Assembly: GCA_963735065.1 (NCBI GenBank)
Contig: CAVTJL010000001.1
Coordinates: 930,001-994,000, forward strand
Origin: CAVTJL01 sp963735065
GTDB lineage: Bacteria > Pseudomonadota > Alphaproteobacteria > Geminicoccales > Geminicoccaceae
Reading direction: 5' to 3'
Length of the DNA stretch: 64,000 nt
Shown in pieces: positions 53,382-63,416 of the stretch (within the stretch, counting starts at the first letter, position 1; the number at the start of each line of letters is the position of its first letter). Under the pieces are notes generated by a model, which was not told the DNA's origin, did no database searches, and saw only the letters and a program-made list of their open reading frames with translations. The translations under genes and the position numbers were made by a program.

Positions 53382-54483
53382 TCATCCAGCGAGGGATTGC
53401 AAGTAGCTCACGAGCGATCCCACCCGCTCCGGCGGCGTTTCCGGCACGACGCCGTGCCCCAGGTTGAAGATCAACGGTGTGCCAGCGCTCTCGGCGACAA
53501 TGCGCTTGGCCTCGCCCAGAAGCGCTGCCTCGGGGCCCAGCAAGCGCCAAGGGATCGAGATTCCCCTGAAGACATCGGACATGGGATGCCAGCTCCTTGG
53601 CCGCCCAGCCCATGGGCACCGTGGTATCGAGGCCCAGTCCCGCTGGCGCCACCCGCCGGGCCACATCGAGATAGCCGGCGCCGGCGCCGCGCGGAAAGGC
53701 GATGACCGGAATCCCTGGTTGGCGCGCGGCGAGCTCGACGACGATGCGCCTCGTGGGCTCGACACAGTAGCGCTGGAACTGTGACGGGGAGAGCACGCCT
53801 GCCCAGCTGTCGAACACCTGGACCACCTCGACGCCGGCCCGAATCTGACCATCCAGGAACTCGATCACCGACAAGGTCAGCAGCTCGATGAGCTCGTCCA
53901 TGAGCTCGGGCTCGCGGCGCGCCAGGAGGCGCGCGGCCTGGAAGTCCTTCGAGCCGCCACCCTCGATCATGTAGGCGGCCAGCGTCCAGGGCGCGCCGGC
54001 AAAGCCGATCAAGGCAACCTCGGGGCGGAGCTGCGGCCGAATCAGCCGGATGGCCTCGTAGACCGGCTGCAGATGGCCGTGCAGCCGCGTCATATCGAGC
54101 CGATCGAGATCATCTCGGGTGCCGAGGCGCGCCAGCCTCGGCCCCTCGCCCTCCACGAACCGCACCTCGTGGCCGAGCGCGTCCGGCACCACGAGGATGT
54201 CCGAGAACAGGATGGCGGCATCGAGTGGGAATCGGCGCACGGGCTGAAGGGTCACCTCCGCGGCCAGAGCCGGCGTGTAGCAGAGCTCGAGGAAGTGCCG
54301 AACCGTGGACCTGACCGCCCGATACTCGGGCAGATAACGGCCCGCCTGCCGCATCAGCCACACCGCCGGTCGATCGCCCGTGACGCCTGCCAGGCGCTCG
54401 AGCAGCGGCTTTCGGAGCATGCCAGGGGACATCGGGGGCATCCGGGTGGCTGGGGTTGGGTCACTTGTCCGCATCGAGGGCAT
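53382..54483 (-). CDS. hemE: Uroporphyrinogen decarboxylase, frameshifted near the C-terminus
   Basis: About 350 residues joined. RPAVWLMRQAGRYLPEYR, AAILFSDILVVPDALG, GFAGAPWTLAAYMIEG and QGNLDPLAL are diagnostic. At about 53530-53545 the frame moves by one base (apparent insertion) and continues as EAALLGEAKRIVAESAG, FNLGHGVVPETPPERV to the stop at 53382. The gene is usually essential, so an error in the sequence is the better explanation. The first 17 residues from 54483 are not conserved; a start at 54432 (MSPGMLRKPLLER) fits the family better. Confidence 0.93.
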
Positions 54484-54855
54484 CTACTGCATTCTAGGAA
54501 TCAGAAAGGGTAGCGGTTGATGTTGGTCGGTGTGATGCGGGGATTATCGATCCTCCGGCTTTCATCCTCAGAGCCATCCCCTCACGGTGAAAAGCCGTCG
54601 TCGCGGGACAAGTCTGCGGACGAAGGCGGCGAAGCCCCGCTGGCGTGCCGTCGCGTGAGCTTGTGCATGGCGTGGAACATGGGGATAATCAATCCCGTCG
54701 CTCCTCAGCGGTGGGTGCTGAGCATAACCCGGCTAGGCCGACCGGGATCGTGGATGGCGCCGCGGTGTCGCCCCCAAAAGTGGCAGGGCGGGCGCAGGCA
54801 CACATTTCATCCACAAGAGATCCAGTGTCTGTCAGACCGATAGCATGAGGTCATC
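54484..54855. other. oriC: Candidate chromosomal replication origin (oriC) in the hemE-ppsR gap
   Basis: A 372-base gene-free gap between divergent hemE and ppsR. In Caulobacter and Rickettsia the origin lies beside hemE and the RP001/CC_0001 gene, which I recall as a DUF299 gene like the one here. Two 9-mers are one base from the DnaA box TTATCCACA: TGGGGATAA at 54680-54688 (reverse strand, TTATCCCCA) and TCATCCACA at 54807-54815. Weaker GGAT-type dyads lie at 54540-54553 and 54681-54695. No TTAA-N7-TTAA CtrA site was found. It also serves as the promoter region of both genes. Confidence 0.6.
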
Positions 54856-55713
54856 GTGCGCCTGCATCTCCACCTGATCTCCGACTCGACCGGTGAGACC
54901 GTGACGACGGTCGCCCGAGCGGCCGTCTCCCAGTTCGAGGACGTGGTGCCCGTCGAGCATGTGTGGTTCTTCGTCCGCACGCCGATGCAGCTCGACAAGG
55001 TGATGGCGATCATCGAGACGCTGCCGGGCCTCGTCATCTACACCCTGGTGTCGCCCGAGCTCCGCCATGTGCTGCACGAGCGCTGCCGGGCGCTGGGCAT
55101 CCCCTGCGTGCCCGTCCTGGACGAGGTGATGAACGCGCTGACCATTCTGCTGGGCTCCGCCGGGCGGCCGCAGATCGGTCGTCAGCACGTCATGGACGCC
55201 GGCTACTTCGGGCGCATCGAGGCCATGGACTTCGCCATGCGGCACGATGACGGCCAGTGCATGGAGGAGATCGAGACCGCCGACGTCGTGCTGGTGGGCG
55301 TGTCGCGGACCTCGAAGACGCCGACCTGCGTCTATCTCGCCAATCGCGGCGTGAAGGTCGCGAACGTGCCCATCGTCGTCGACGCCACACGGCTGGAGAC
55401 GCTCGAGCACATCAAGCGACCCCTCGTCGTCGGGCTCACGATCAGCCCTGACACCCTTGTCCAGATCCGCGAGACACGGCAGCAGCTGTTGGGGCTCGAG
55501 CCGGCCGATGGTGGACGCTTTGGCGGCGACTATGCGGATCTGCAGCGCATCAGGGCCGAGCTCATCGCTGCCCGCCGCCTCTTCGCCCGAATGGGTTGGC
55601 CCGAGATCGACGTCACCAAGCGCTCGGTCGAGGAGACGGCGGCCACGATCTTCCAGATGCTTCAGGTGCGGCGGCACCCGGAGCTGAGCGGCCTCGACGC
55701 CCCGCTCGCCTAG
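54856..55713 (+). CDS. ppsR: Pyruvate, water/phosphate dikinase regulatory protein (DUF299)
   Basis: 285 residues. LHLISDSTGETVTTVARAAV at the N-terminus, P-loop region VLVGVSRTSKTPTCVYLAN, and VVGLTISPDTLVQIRETR define the bifunctional kinase/pyrophosphorylase family that switches PEP synthase or PPDK off and on. GTG start with GAGG upstream. Together with hemE it marks the conserved alphaproteobacterial origin locus. Confidence 0.93.
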   Translation: MRLHLHLISDSTGETVTTVARAAVSQFEDVVPVEHVWFFVRTPMQLDKVMAIIETLPGLVIYTLVSPELRHVLHERCRALGIPCVPVLDEVMNALTILLGSAGRPQIGRQHVMDAGYFGRIEAMDFAMRHDDGQCMEEIETADVVLVGVSRTSKTPTCVYLANRGVKVANVPIVVDATRLETLEHIKRPLVVGLTISPDTLVQIRETRQQLLGLEPADGGRFGGDYADLQRIRAELIAARRLFARMGWPEIDVTKRSVEETAATIFQMLQVRRHPELSGLDAPLA

Positions 55714-55746
55714 CCCGTCTGGCGGGCCCGAGGGGCCGCCTCTCCG

Positions 55747-56043
55747 CTACCCGCCGAGCTTTCCCTCCCAGACACCCTTGGTCCAGTGCGCGAAGCGCAC
55801 ATTGGCGCGGAGCCCCTCGCGGAAGAAGGGATCGGCCTCGAACAGGGCCACCGCCTCCTCGCGGGTCGGCAGGTCGATGACCCACATGCCGCCCGTCTGC
55901 GGCCCGTCCGGCGTGGCGCGCAAGGCCCCCGAGCAGAGGATACGGTCGGCGACGCTCCGCACATAGGCGAGGTGCCGGTCGGTGTGGGTCGCGCGCAGCC
56001 CTGCCCGCGAGGGCTCGTCGTCGAAGGTCACCATCCAGGCCAT
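55747..56043 (-). CDS. YciI-like protein
   Basis: 98 residues: HTDRHLAYVRSVADRIL, GGMWVIDLPTREEAVALFEADPF and the tail FAHWTKGVW match the YciI dimeric alpha+beta barrel family. His20-type and Asp active-site residues are in place. Function is unknown. It converges with ppsR across 33 bases. Confidence 0.85.
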   Translation of the reverse strand: MAWMVTFDDEPSRAGLRATHTDRHLAYVRSVADRILCSGALRATPDGPQTGGMWVIDLPTREEAVALFEADPFFREGLRANVRFAHWTKGVWEGKLGG

Positions 56044-56107
56044 GCTCTTTGCTCCCTTTGCGGTGCTGCATCATGGTCGACGCGCAGGCACGTCGCCATC
56101 GGTCGTC

Positions 56108-57953
56108 TCAGCGTGAGTAGATCTTGATGTTGCCCGCGACCGAGTCGGCGACGTGCTCCTTGGTGATCACGCCCGCCACGTCCTTCGCGCGCGGCACCCG
56201 GCAGGGGCGGACGACGATCGCCATCCAGGCGCGTCGCCGCCCGAGGCGGGCAATGACGTCGAAGACCGCGTCGCCCGCGCGCACGATGGTGAAATGTGGG
56301 CTCGCGAGCTCGCCCAGCGTCACTTGGGCGTCCACCTTGCCGACGGCACGCCGAAGGCCGGTATTGACGCGAATGACACCCTTGATGCGCGGCCCGTCGG
56401 TGACCACGACGTGGCGAAGGGCGCCCTTGCTGCCCGCCTCATCCAGGAAGCGCTCGAAGCCGGTCGTCGCGTCCAGCACCAGGATGTCCCGCTCCATCAC
56501 GTCCTCGGCACGTCGCACCATGAAGAGATTGGCGTGCAGCGCCTTCGGGATCATGTGGCCGCGGCGGAAGAGCTTCAGGGTGTAGATGTTCTCGCGCGAG
56601 AGGAGGCGGCGCGTGCCGAGGCTCATGGCGACGGCGACGATCATCGGCAGCACGATGTCGTAGTCGCGCGTCATCTCGAAGATCATCGTGACGGCCGTCA
56701 TCGCCGCCCCGGTGGCGCCGCCCACCATCGCTCCCATGCCGATCATCGCGAAGGCCGGAGGGCTGATCGGCAGGCTTGGCGCCAGGTGGCTCGCTATCGC
56801 GGCGAAGGCCGCGCCGATGGTGGCGCCCATGAAGAGCGAGGGCGAGAAGACCCCGCCCGATGATCCCGAGCCCAGGCTGGTCGTGGTGGCCGCGAGCTTG
56901 GCCACGAAGAGGAGGAGAAGAAAGAGCGGCGCCGTCAGGCCCCCGCCCAGAATCGACTGGATCGCCGCATAGCCGACGCCCTCCACATAGTAGTGCCCGG
57001 TGGTCTGCTGGAGGGCATAGATCAGGATGCCGACCAGCAGCATGCCGACCGCGTGGCGCGTGTAGCGGCCCGGCACGCGGTCGAAGACGTCCTCCGCCCA
57101 GGCGAGCCCGCGAATGAATGCGGCCGCGCCGACGCCGACGACCAGCCCCAGCAGCGCATAGAGGAAGAGCAGCGGCACGCCCGCCAGCGTGGTCGGCATG
57201 GCGGCCAGCTGGGCAGGCACGACGAAGGCCGGCTGGTCGCCGAAGAAGAGCCGGCCGACGAAGGTCGCCGTTCCGGTCGCCAGCGCCACGGGCAGGAAGG
57301 TGTTGACGCTGATCTCGGGCATCATCAGCTCGGTGGCGAAGAGCACCCCGCCGATCGGCGTGTTGAAGGTGGCGGCGATGCCCCCGCCGGCGCCCGCGGC
57401 CACGAGCGTGATGCGCTGGCCCACCGACATCGGCAGGAGCTGGCCCAGCGTCGAGCCCAGCGCCGAGCCGATCTGGATGATCGGCCCCTCGCGGCCCACC
57501 GCGGCACCGCTGCCGATGGCCAACGCCGAGGCCAGCGACTTCACCACGGCCACGACGGGCCGGATCACGCCATTGCCATAGTAGATGGCGTCCATCACCT
57601 CGGGCACACCGTGACCCTTGGCCTCGGGCGCGAAGCGCACGACGAGGAAGGTGACGCCGATGGCACCGATCACCGGCACCAGAATGACGAAGGCACCCCA
57701 GGGATGGGGCGGCGTGAAGACATTCGAAGTCGTAGGCGAAGGACAGCCGGCCGAGAAAGAGGACGTTGTGGACGAGACCGATCAGCTCGCGGAAGACGAA
57801 GGCGCCGAGGCCGGTGACGAGACCGATCAGGAGGGCCAGGATCGAGAGCATCGGCAGGCCCATGCGCCTCGCCTCGTCCTCGGCCACCACCCTGGGCGGC
57901 CCGACAGGCGCTGCCCCGGGCGCGGTTTCCGCAGGCGTCAGCTCACCCGCCAT
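56108..57953 (-). CDS. ClC-family chloride channel/antiporter with CBS domains, frameshifted
   Basis: About 615 residues joined. The frame from 57953 codes the N-terminal cytoplasmic part and first helix (SILALLIGLVTGLGAFVFREL) up to SFAYDF; near 57715-57730 an apparent extra base moves the frame, and NVFTPPHPWGAFVIL continues. Filter motifs: GSGAAVGREGPIIQIG (gating Glu), GSGSSGGVFSPSLFMG and GMGAMVGGATGAAMTA. The C-terminal 150 residues form a CBS pair (DVMERDILVLDATTGFERF, RRAWMAIVVRP). Moves chloride, probably against protons. Confidence 0.9.
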
Positions 57954-58021
57954 TCCGGCTCCTTGCTGCAGGCGACGCGAACGCCGCCCTTTCCCCGGCT
58001 GCCGCCCCTTTTGGCGACGAC

Positions 58022-58408
58022 CTACATCCGACCCATCTCATCGAGGAACCGGTTCGGCTTGAGGAGCAGGGCGAGGATCAGAGCACCCTCCTCCGACCAG
58101 GCCTCATGGCGGCTGCCCGCCGGCCGCCAGACGAACTCGCCAGCCCTGCACACCCCCTCATGGTCCTCGAAGCTGCCCTCGAGCACGTAGGTCTGCTCGA
58201 TGTCGACATGCTCGTGCAGCGGCAGCTGCGCGCCCGGGGCCCAGCGCAGCAGCGCCGTCCACAGGCCCGTCTCGCCGTCCTCGACCAGCACCTTGATCTC
58301 GATGCCGGGGTAACGGGTGCGCCGCCAGGGCAGCTCGTCGGGCGATATGAAGCGTGAGGCACGTGGCTCCAGGTTCTTGTGATCGGCGTCCGGCGTTCTC
58401 GAACTCAT
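58022..58408 (-). CDS. ChrR-like cupin domain protein
   Basis: 128 residues, one cupin barrel. Metal ligands are visible in PLHEHVDIEQTYVLEGSFED (His, His, Glu) and in PAGSRHEAWSEEG (His), in the ChrR anti-sigma cupin pattern. The N-terminal zinc-binding anti-sigma domain of true ChrR is absent, so it may be a stand-alone metal or ligand sensor. Exact role is unknown. Confidence 0.82.
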   Translation of the reverse strand: MSSRTPDADHKNLEPRASRFISPDELPWRRTRYPGIEIKVLVEDGETGLWTALLRWAPGAQLPLHEHVDIEQTYVLEGSFEDHEGVCRAGEFVWRPAGSRHEAWSEEGALILALLLKPNRFLDEMGRM

Positions 58409-58643
58409 GCCCAGCCTCCCGTCCGGTGCGTAGGTCCCTGAGCGACGGTTGAGGAGAAGTCTAGGCCAATCGCCGGCACCTGCAACCCACCCGCCGTCCC
58501 CCTCAGGTGGACCTCACATGCCGACGACCCGGCTCCGCAGGCCGTATCGTCTTGAGCGGGATCAAGGACGGCGGCGGTAGCGTCGGTCCATTGTGCCCAT
58601 AGGGCGCGAAAGGCGTCCCAGGCGGGCAAGATCGGAGGCAGTC

Positions 58644-59099
58644 ATGACGATCAGGCACATTCTGGTCCCGTTGGACGGCTCGAAGCATGCCGAGAGGGCG
58701 CTCGATCTCGCAGGCGATCTTGCCGGAAGGTATGGCGCGGCGCTGACGCTGCTCCACGTCCTGCCCCACGACGTGGCCGGGCATCGCCTCGACGAGCTCA
58801 AGCGCTATGCCGAGAGCGAGCACATGAAGGTCACGGTGGCCGAGCTGATCCGCAGGGCGGCGGACGAGCTGCTCGAGCGGGCCGACAAGCAGGCCCGCAA
58901 GGCGGGTGCGAAGGAGGTCACGCTGCTCGCCGAGGAGGGCGAAGCCGCGGGCGTCATCAGCGAGCACGCCCGCATCCACAAGGTCGACCTCATCGTCATG
59001 GGCCGGCGCGGCCTCGGCGATCTGGAGGGGCTGCTGCTCGGCAGCGTCTCGCACAAGGTGGCGCAGCTCGCCCCCTGCGCCTGCCTGACCGTGAAGTAG
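58644..59099 (+). CDS. Universal stress protein UspA family
   Basis: 151 residues: HILVPLDGSKHAERALDLAG at the start and the ATP-binding loop VMGRRGLGDLEGLLLGSVSHKV (G-2x-G-9x-G-S) near the end. The start ATG has GGAGG upstream. A single-domain Usp that probably binds ATP and acts in stress survival. Confidence 0.92.
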   Translation: MTIRHILVPLDGSKHAERALDLAGDLAGRYGAALTLLHVLPHDVAGHRLDELKRYAESEHMKVTVAELIRRAADELLERADKQARKAGAKEVTLLAEEGEAAGVISEHARIHKVDLIVMGRRGLGDLEGLLLGSVSHKVAQLAPCACLTVK

Positions 59100-59129
59100 G
59101 GGCGCGAGCCCGGCGCGGAAGGCTGCGGC

Positions 59130-59897
59130 TCAGACCGCCGCGCGCGGCACGTCGACGCCGGTGATGAGGCCCAGCACGTCGCGCATCTCGGCCTGCTCGG
59201 TCACCAGCGTGCCTGCCTCGCGGCCGTGGCGCATCACGAAGATGCGGTCGGCGAGCTCGAAGACGTGCGGCATGTTGTGGCTGATCAGCACGACGGCGAT
59301 GCCGCGCTCCTTCACCCGCTTGATGAGATCGAGCACGCCGCGCAACTCGCGTACACCCAGGGCCGCGGTGGGCTCGTCCATGATGACGACCTTGCGGCCC
59401 CAGGAGATCGAGCGCGCCACCGCCACGCTTTGCCGCTGCCCGCCCGAGAGCAGTCCCACCGCCTGTCGGACCGACTTGAGGCCCACCTTGAGCGAGGCGA
59501 TGTGCTCGGCCGCCTGCCGGCGCATGGCCCCCTTGTCGAGCAGCCAGCCGTTCCACCACTGCCCGCCTGTGAGCTCGCGGCCGAGGAACAGATTGGCCTC
59601 CACGTCCATGTGCGGGATCACGGCGAGGTCCTGGTAGACCGTCTCGATGCCGAGGCTGCGTGCCGCTAGGGGCGAGGGAATCGTGACCTCCTTGCCCTCG
59701 AAGCGGATCGCTCCCTCGTCGGGCTGCAAGGCGCCCGACATCACCTTGACCAGCGTAGACTTGCCCGCCCCGTTGTCGCCGACGAGGCCGACGATCTCGC
59801 CCTCGCGGAGCGTGAACGACACGCCGTCCAGGGCGTGCACCGGCCCGAAGCGCTTGTAGATGTCGACGAGCTCGAGAACGGGGCGGGCTTGGCTCAT
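59130..59897 (-). CDS. Sugar-type ABC transporter, single ATP-binding domain
   Basis: 255 residues. Walker A GLVGDNGAGKSTLVK, signature LLSGGQRQSVAVAR, Walker B KVVIMDEPTAALG, switch LISHNM. Only one nucleotide-binding domain is present, as in FrcA-type carbohydrate importers rather than the double RbsA. The start is one base after the stop of the binding-protein gene. Last gene of a three-gene operon (permease, binding protein, ATPase). Confidence 0.93.
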   Translation of the reverse strand: MSQARPVLELVDIYKRFGPVHALDGVSFTLREGEIVGLVGDNGAGKSTLVKVMSGALQPDEGAIRFEGKEVTIPSPLAARSLGIETVYQDLAVIPHMDVEANLFLGRELTGGQWWNGWLLDKGAMRRQAAEHIASLKVGLKSVRQAVGLLSGGQRQSVAVARSISWGRKVVIMDEPTAALGVRELRGVLDLIKRVKERGIAVVLISHNMPHVFELADRIFVMRHGREAGTLVTEQAEMRDVLGLITGVDVPRAAV

Positions 59898-59898
59898 C

Positions 59899-60948
59899 TC
59901 ACATGCAGCCGATCGGCGCCTCCTTGAAGGCCTTGGCGGCACCGGCCGCTGTCGACGCCTCCTTCCAGCGCGCGATCCACTGGTCGACGTTCGCGTGGGT
60001 CACGACCGGCATCGCCTGCGGCACCAGCTCGGGATAATGGCAGTCCTTCTGCGTCAGCATGTTGTGGAGGATGCTGACCGACTGATAGCCCCAGCCCCAA
60101 TAATCCTGGCCGACCAGCGCCTGAACCAGGCCCTCCTTCACGAAGGGCAGCTCGGGTGCAAGGACGTCGGTCGTGATGATCTTGACCTTGCCCTTATTCT
60201 TCACGACCTCCGGCAGGGCGCTCATCTTCCCGAAGAACGGCACGCCAGCGACCATCAGGATGGCGCCTGCGTCCGGGTGGGAGATCAGGAGGTTGTTGGT
60301 GAGCTGCTGTGCCTTCACCATGTCGTCGTCGTGGAAGAAGGGCCCGAGCGTCTTGATGCCCTGATGTTTCGCGAGCCCGTCGGTGGCGCCCTTGAGCCTG
60401 GCATTGAGGTTGGTGGCGCCGGGGCCCCCGCTCACCAGGATCACCGTGCCGGAGGTGCCCATGAACTTGATGGTCTGCTCGGCGAGGCTCTGGCCCATCT
60501 TGTAGCTGTCGACGCCGTAGAAGACCGGCCGCTTGCTGCCCGGCACGTCGGAATCCCAGGTGATCACCTTGATTCCCTGGGCGATCGCCTGGTTGATTGG
60601 GCCGATCAGCGGCTCGGGCGCGTTGGCGTCGACCGCCATGCCGTCCACGTGGCGCGAGATGAGGCCCTGGAGCACCTGAGCCTCCTGGTTCGCGTCGGAG
60701 GTGGTGGACGCGGTCCAGATGACATCGACGTCGCCCAGCTCCTTGGCTCGCTTCTCCGCACCGTAATGCGCATAATAAAAGACGCTGTTGTCGAGCGCCT
60801 TCGGGATCACCGCGATGGTGAGCTTCTTGGCTGCACGCGCCACATGCGGCATCGCGATCCCGCTGGCGGCGGCCAGCGCCAGCCCGGCTCCGCCGGCGCG
60901 GAATAGGTCGCGCCTGGTCGTCGAGGCCGACAGATCGAGCTTCGTCAT
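59899..60948 (-). CDS. Periplasmic sugar-binding protein of the ABC operon
   Basis: 349 residues. Twin-arginine-like signal (STTRRDLFRAGGAGLALAAA) with likely cleavage after HVARA. The mature protein follows the ribose/xylose-binding (Peripla_BP_4) pattern: LTIAVIPKALDNSVFYYAHYGAE, WDSDVPGSKRPVFYGVDSY, and DAGAILMVAG. The ligand is probably a sugar or similar polar molecule, such as a polyol or autoinducer, but cannot be named. Confidence 0.9.
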   Translation of the reverse strand: MTKLDLSASTTRRDLFRAGGAGLALAAASGIAMPHVARAAKKLTIAVIPKALDNSVFYYAHYGAEKRAKELGDVDVIWTASTTSDANQEAQVLQGLISRHVDGMAVDANAPEPLIGPINQAIAQGIKVITWDSDVPGSKRPVFYGVDSYKMGQSLAEQTIKFMGTSGTVILVSGGPGATNLNARLKGATDGLAKHQGIKTLGPFFHDDDMVKAQQLTNNLLISHPDAGAILMVAGVPFFGKMSALPEVVKNKGKVKIITTDVLAPELPFVKEGLVQALVGQDYWGWGYQSVSILHNMLTQKDCHYPELVPQAMPVVTHANVDQWIARWKEASTAAGAAKAFKEAPIGCM

Positions 60949-61001
60949 CGTTGCTCCCTCCGTTCTTCGGTCATGACCAATTCCTCCCTCTCACTGGCCG
61001 G

Positions 61002-62048
61002 CTAGCGCGAGCGCAGGGCCTCGAGGCGCTGTCGCATGATGTCGAGCGTCGCCGCGGCGACGATGACGAGACCGGTGATCAGCTCCTGCCAGTAGCCTGC
61101 GAGCCCAACCAGGATGATGCCGTTGTTGATGACGCCCAAAAGGGCGGCGCCGATCAGCACGCCCGGTATCGTGCCGCGCCCGCCATAGAGGCTGACCCCG
61201 CCGATGATCACGGCCGCGATCACGCTGAGCTCGTAGCCGGTGCCGGCGTCCGGCAGGGCGGTGCCAGACTTGGCCGTGAGGAGAATGCCACCCACGGCCG
61301 CCAGCATGCCCGAGATGACGTAGAGCGCGAGCTTGACCCGGCTCACCTTGAGCCCGAGCAGCCGTGCCGCCGGCTCGTTGCCGCCCACCGCATAGACGTG
61401 GCGGCCGAAGCGCGTGTGGTTCAGCGCGACGAGCGTGACGAGCCCCAGCGCCAGCATGATCAGCACCGGCACCGGCACACCCCAGGCGGTGCCCGTGCCC
61501 AGCACCGCGAACGCGTTGCCGGCCGCATTGTCCGGCGGCGTGATCGCAGCACCTTGCACGATCCCATAGGTTAGGCCGCGGACGACGCTGAGCGAGCCCA
61601 GCGTGGCGATGAAGGGGTTGAGCCCGATCACGATGATGGCGAGCGCGTTGGCGACGCCAATCGCGGCGCCGGCGGCGAGTTCCGCCAGCAGCGCCAGCCA
61701 TAACGGCCAGTGCGCGGTGAGCGCCAGGGCCGAGATCATGCCGGCAAAGCCCATGGTCGAGCCCACCGAGAGGTCGAGCCCGCCGCCGATCATGACGAGC
61801 CCCTCGCCGAAGCCCGAGATGCAGATCCATGAGAAGTAGACGGCAACGGTGCCGAGGATGTTGCTCGTCGTGAGAAAGTAGGGCGAGACGAGTGTGATGG
61901 CGGCCGAGATCACGACGAGGGCCAGCAGCACGCCGACCCAGGGGATAAGCAGGATGTCGCCGAGGAGCCCGATCGCCGCATGGTGTGGCGGCGTCCTGGG
62001 CGGAGGGGGCTCCGCCGGCGCCTGAACGCTGATCAGCTGATCGGCCAT
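61002..62048 (-). CDS. Sugar-type ABC transporter permease
   Basis: 348 residues with about 9-10 TM segments and the RbsC/FrcB-type BPD_transp_2 pattern: MIGGGLDLSVGSTMGFAGM, NPFIATLGSLSVVRGLTYG, GRHVYAVGGNEPAARLLGL (the EAA-like loop), and GGVSLYGGRGTIPG. The ATG at 62048 avoids a longer, poorly supported N-terminus. First gene of the operon. Confidence 0.93.
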   Translation of the reverse strand: MADQLISVQAPAEPPPPRTPPHHAAIGLLGDILLIPWVGVLLALVVISAAITLVSPYFLTTSNILGTVAVYFSWICISGFGEGLVMIGGGLDLSVGSTMGFAGMISALALTAHWPLWLALLAELAAGAAIGVANALAIIVIGLNPFIATLGSLSVVRGLTYGIVQGAAITPPDNAAGNAFAVLGTGTAWGVPVPVLIMLALGLVTLVALNHTRFGRHVYAVGGNEPAARLLGLKVSRVKLALYVISGMLAAVGGILLTAKSGTALPDAGTGYELSVIAAVIIGGVSLYGGRGTIPGVLIGAALLGVINNGIILVGLAGYWQELITGLVIVAAATLDIMRQRLEALRSR

Positions 62049-62487
62049 GCTGCACGGAGATCGGCATGAGCCTGGCGCGGCGTCACGCGCCACCGCGCTT
62101 GCTCGCCGCAGGCCCGTTCTGCCTGAGCGGCCATTACGCCTCCCACAATGCGCCGTCCCCGTGGGGTCGGCTCATCTCGTGACGATCAATGGTGGGTGGC
62201 TGACGTGAGCAAGTCGATAGGGAAGATTATTAAAGTTATTTCGAGTGATTGATGCGACAACGGGATCTTTCTATACGGCGGTTCATCTTATGGGACTCAG
62301 AAGTGTTGGTGCCAACTATCCGATGCGCGCCTAGCCGCCGGTCTCTGCCGCCTGATGATGTCCGTGACACGCCGGCGGCCGCGCGCTCGGGACTTCGGCT
62401 CGCCCGATCGCGCGCGCCCGCCGACATGGCAAACGTGCCTTTCCGTGCGGACATGATCGGGCCGGCTGTTGGCGAGCACCGTTGCCG
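62049..62487. other. Gene-free stretch with a possible promoter for the ABC operon
   Basis: About 440 bases between the permease start and the end of the cytochrome genes. An unusually AT-rich patch lies at 62220-62290. On the minus strand TTGTCG (62255-62260) and TAACTT (62233-62238) with a 16-base spacer could form a weak sigma-70 promoter firing toward the permease. No other gene seen. Confidence 0.35.
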
Positions 62488-62991
62488 CTATTCGCCCAGC
62501 CCATGGTGGCAGCGGGCGCAGTTGGCGGCGGTGCGGATCCCGGGCCCCGTGCCGACGCCGGGACGCAGCAGCCAGTCGTGGATATGCCGCCATTCGGGCG
62601 TGTCGGTGATTCGGATGGGCGTCTCGGAGGGGCTGAGCCCGCGCAGGAAGGCGTGCACGCCGCGCGGCGTGTCGGCCGCGTTGTAGACGAGCAGCTGCGT
62701 GATCTCCTCGGTCTTGGCTTTGGAAAGGCTCGCGTCCTCGCCGAAATGATTGGTGAGGTTGGCCATCAGCTTGCGCCAGGAGCGCGCCGGCAGGACCTGC
62801 GGCGGATAGGGCAGATGGCAGGCGCCGCACTCGGTTCGCCACGTCTTGACGGCAGCCGAGCCACCGCTCTGGCTGGGCGCTGCGGGCAGCTCTGGCGTGC
62901 AGGCGAGCATGGCGAGCGTGGCAGCCAGCATTGGCAGCACGAGGAGACGCACGGCGCCACGCCTCGGCCGCTTCGTCCGGGCCCGCCGCAT
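62488..62991 (-). CDS. Diheme cytochrome c (DHC-like), second copy
   Basis: 167 residues. A lipoprotein-type or Sec signal (LLVLPMLAATLAMLACTPELP, possible lipobox Cys near 31), two CxxCH haem sites (ECGACHLPYPP and NCARCHHG), and the DHC core NHFGEDASLSKAKTEEI, IRITDTPEWRHIHDW. It is paralogous to the gene at 63413. Its start overlaps the DUF1924 stop by one base (TGATG). Confidence 0.88.
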   Translation of the reverse strand: MRRARTKRPRRGAVRLLVLPMLAATLAMLACTPELPAAPSQSGGSAAVKTWRTECGACHLPYPPQVLPARSWRKLMANLTNHFGEDASLSKAKTEEITQLLVYNAADTPRGVHAFLRGLSPSETPIRITDTPEWRHIHDWLLRPGVGTGPGIRTAANCARCHHGLGE

Positions 62992-63416
62992 CACTCGCTC
63001 GCCATGAAGGTGATGAAGTTGCCCTTCTCCTCGGCCGTGCACTCGCGGCCATAGACGGTATGGCAGTTCCGCCTGAACCACTTCTCGACCTTGTCGAGAT
63101 CGGTGAAGCGGCTGGGCGTGCGCGAGACCGCCATGGGCTGGATCAGCTTGCCGGCGCGGGTGCGGCCGTCGTTGCGCGGGTTCGTGGTGTGACAGTACGA
63201 GCAGGAGGGCGTCTGGGGGCGGCCGGTGCCCGGGTGGGCGAGGAAGAAGGCCTTGCCCGCGGCGGCGGAGAACGCCTTGAAGTGCGGGTCCTCCTTCTTC
63301 GCCTCCGTGGCATAGTGGTCGAGCACGGCCTGCCGTCCGGTCGTGGCGGCAGCACCTGCGACGGCGCCGCCCACCACGACGGCGACCAGCAGGGGCAGCG
63401 CCTTTCTCATCATCAT
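62991..63416 (-). CDS. SHP-like monohaem cytochrome (DUF1924)
   Basis: 141 residues. Signal peptide MMMRKALPLLVAVVVGGAVAG; one haem site SCSYCHTTNPRN; then RTRAGKLIQPMAVSRTPSRF and VEKWFRRNCHTVYGRECT. This is the DUF1924 family related to Rhodobacter sphaeroides haem protein SHP, which binds oxygen and NO and takes electrons from diheme cytochrome. Start overlaps the preceding gene's stop (ATGA). Confidence 0.88.
   Translation of the reverse strand: MMMRKALPLLVAVVVGGAVAGAAATTGRQAVLDHYATEAKKEDPHFKAFSAAAGKAFFLAHPGTGRPQTPSCSYCHTTNPRNDGRTRAGKLIQPMAVSRTPSRFTDLDKVEKWFRRNCHTVYGRECTAEEKGNFITFMASE

Noticed and set aside
55714..55746. Bidirectional terminator between ppsR and the YciI gene
   Set aside because: Only about 5 pairs form with a mismatch and there is no T-run.
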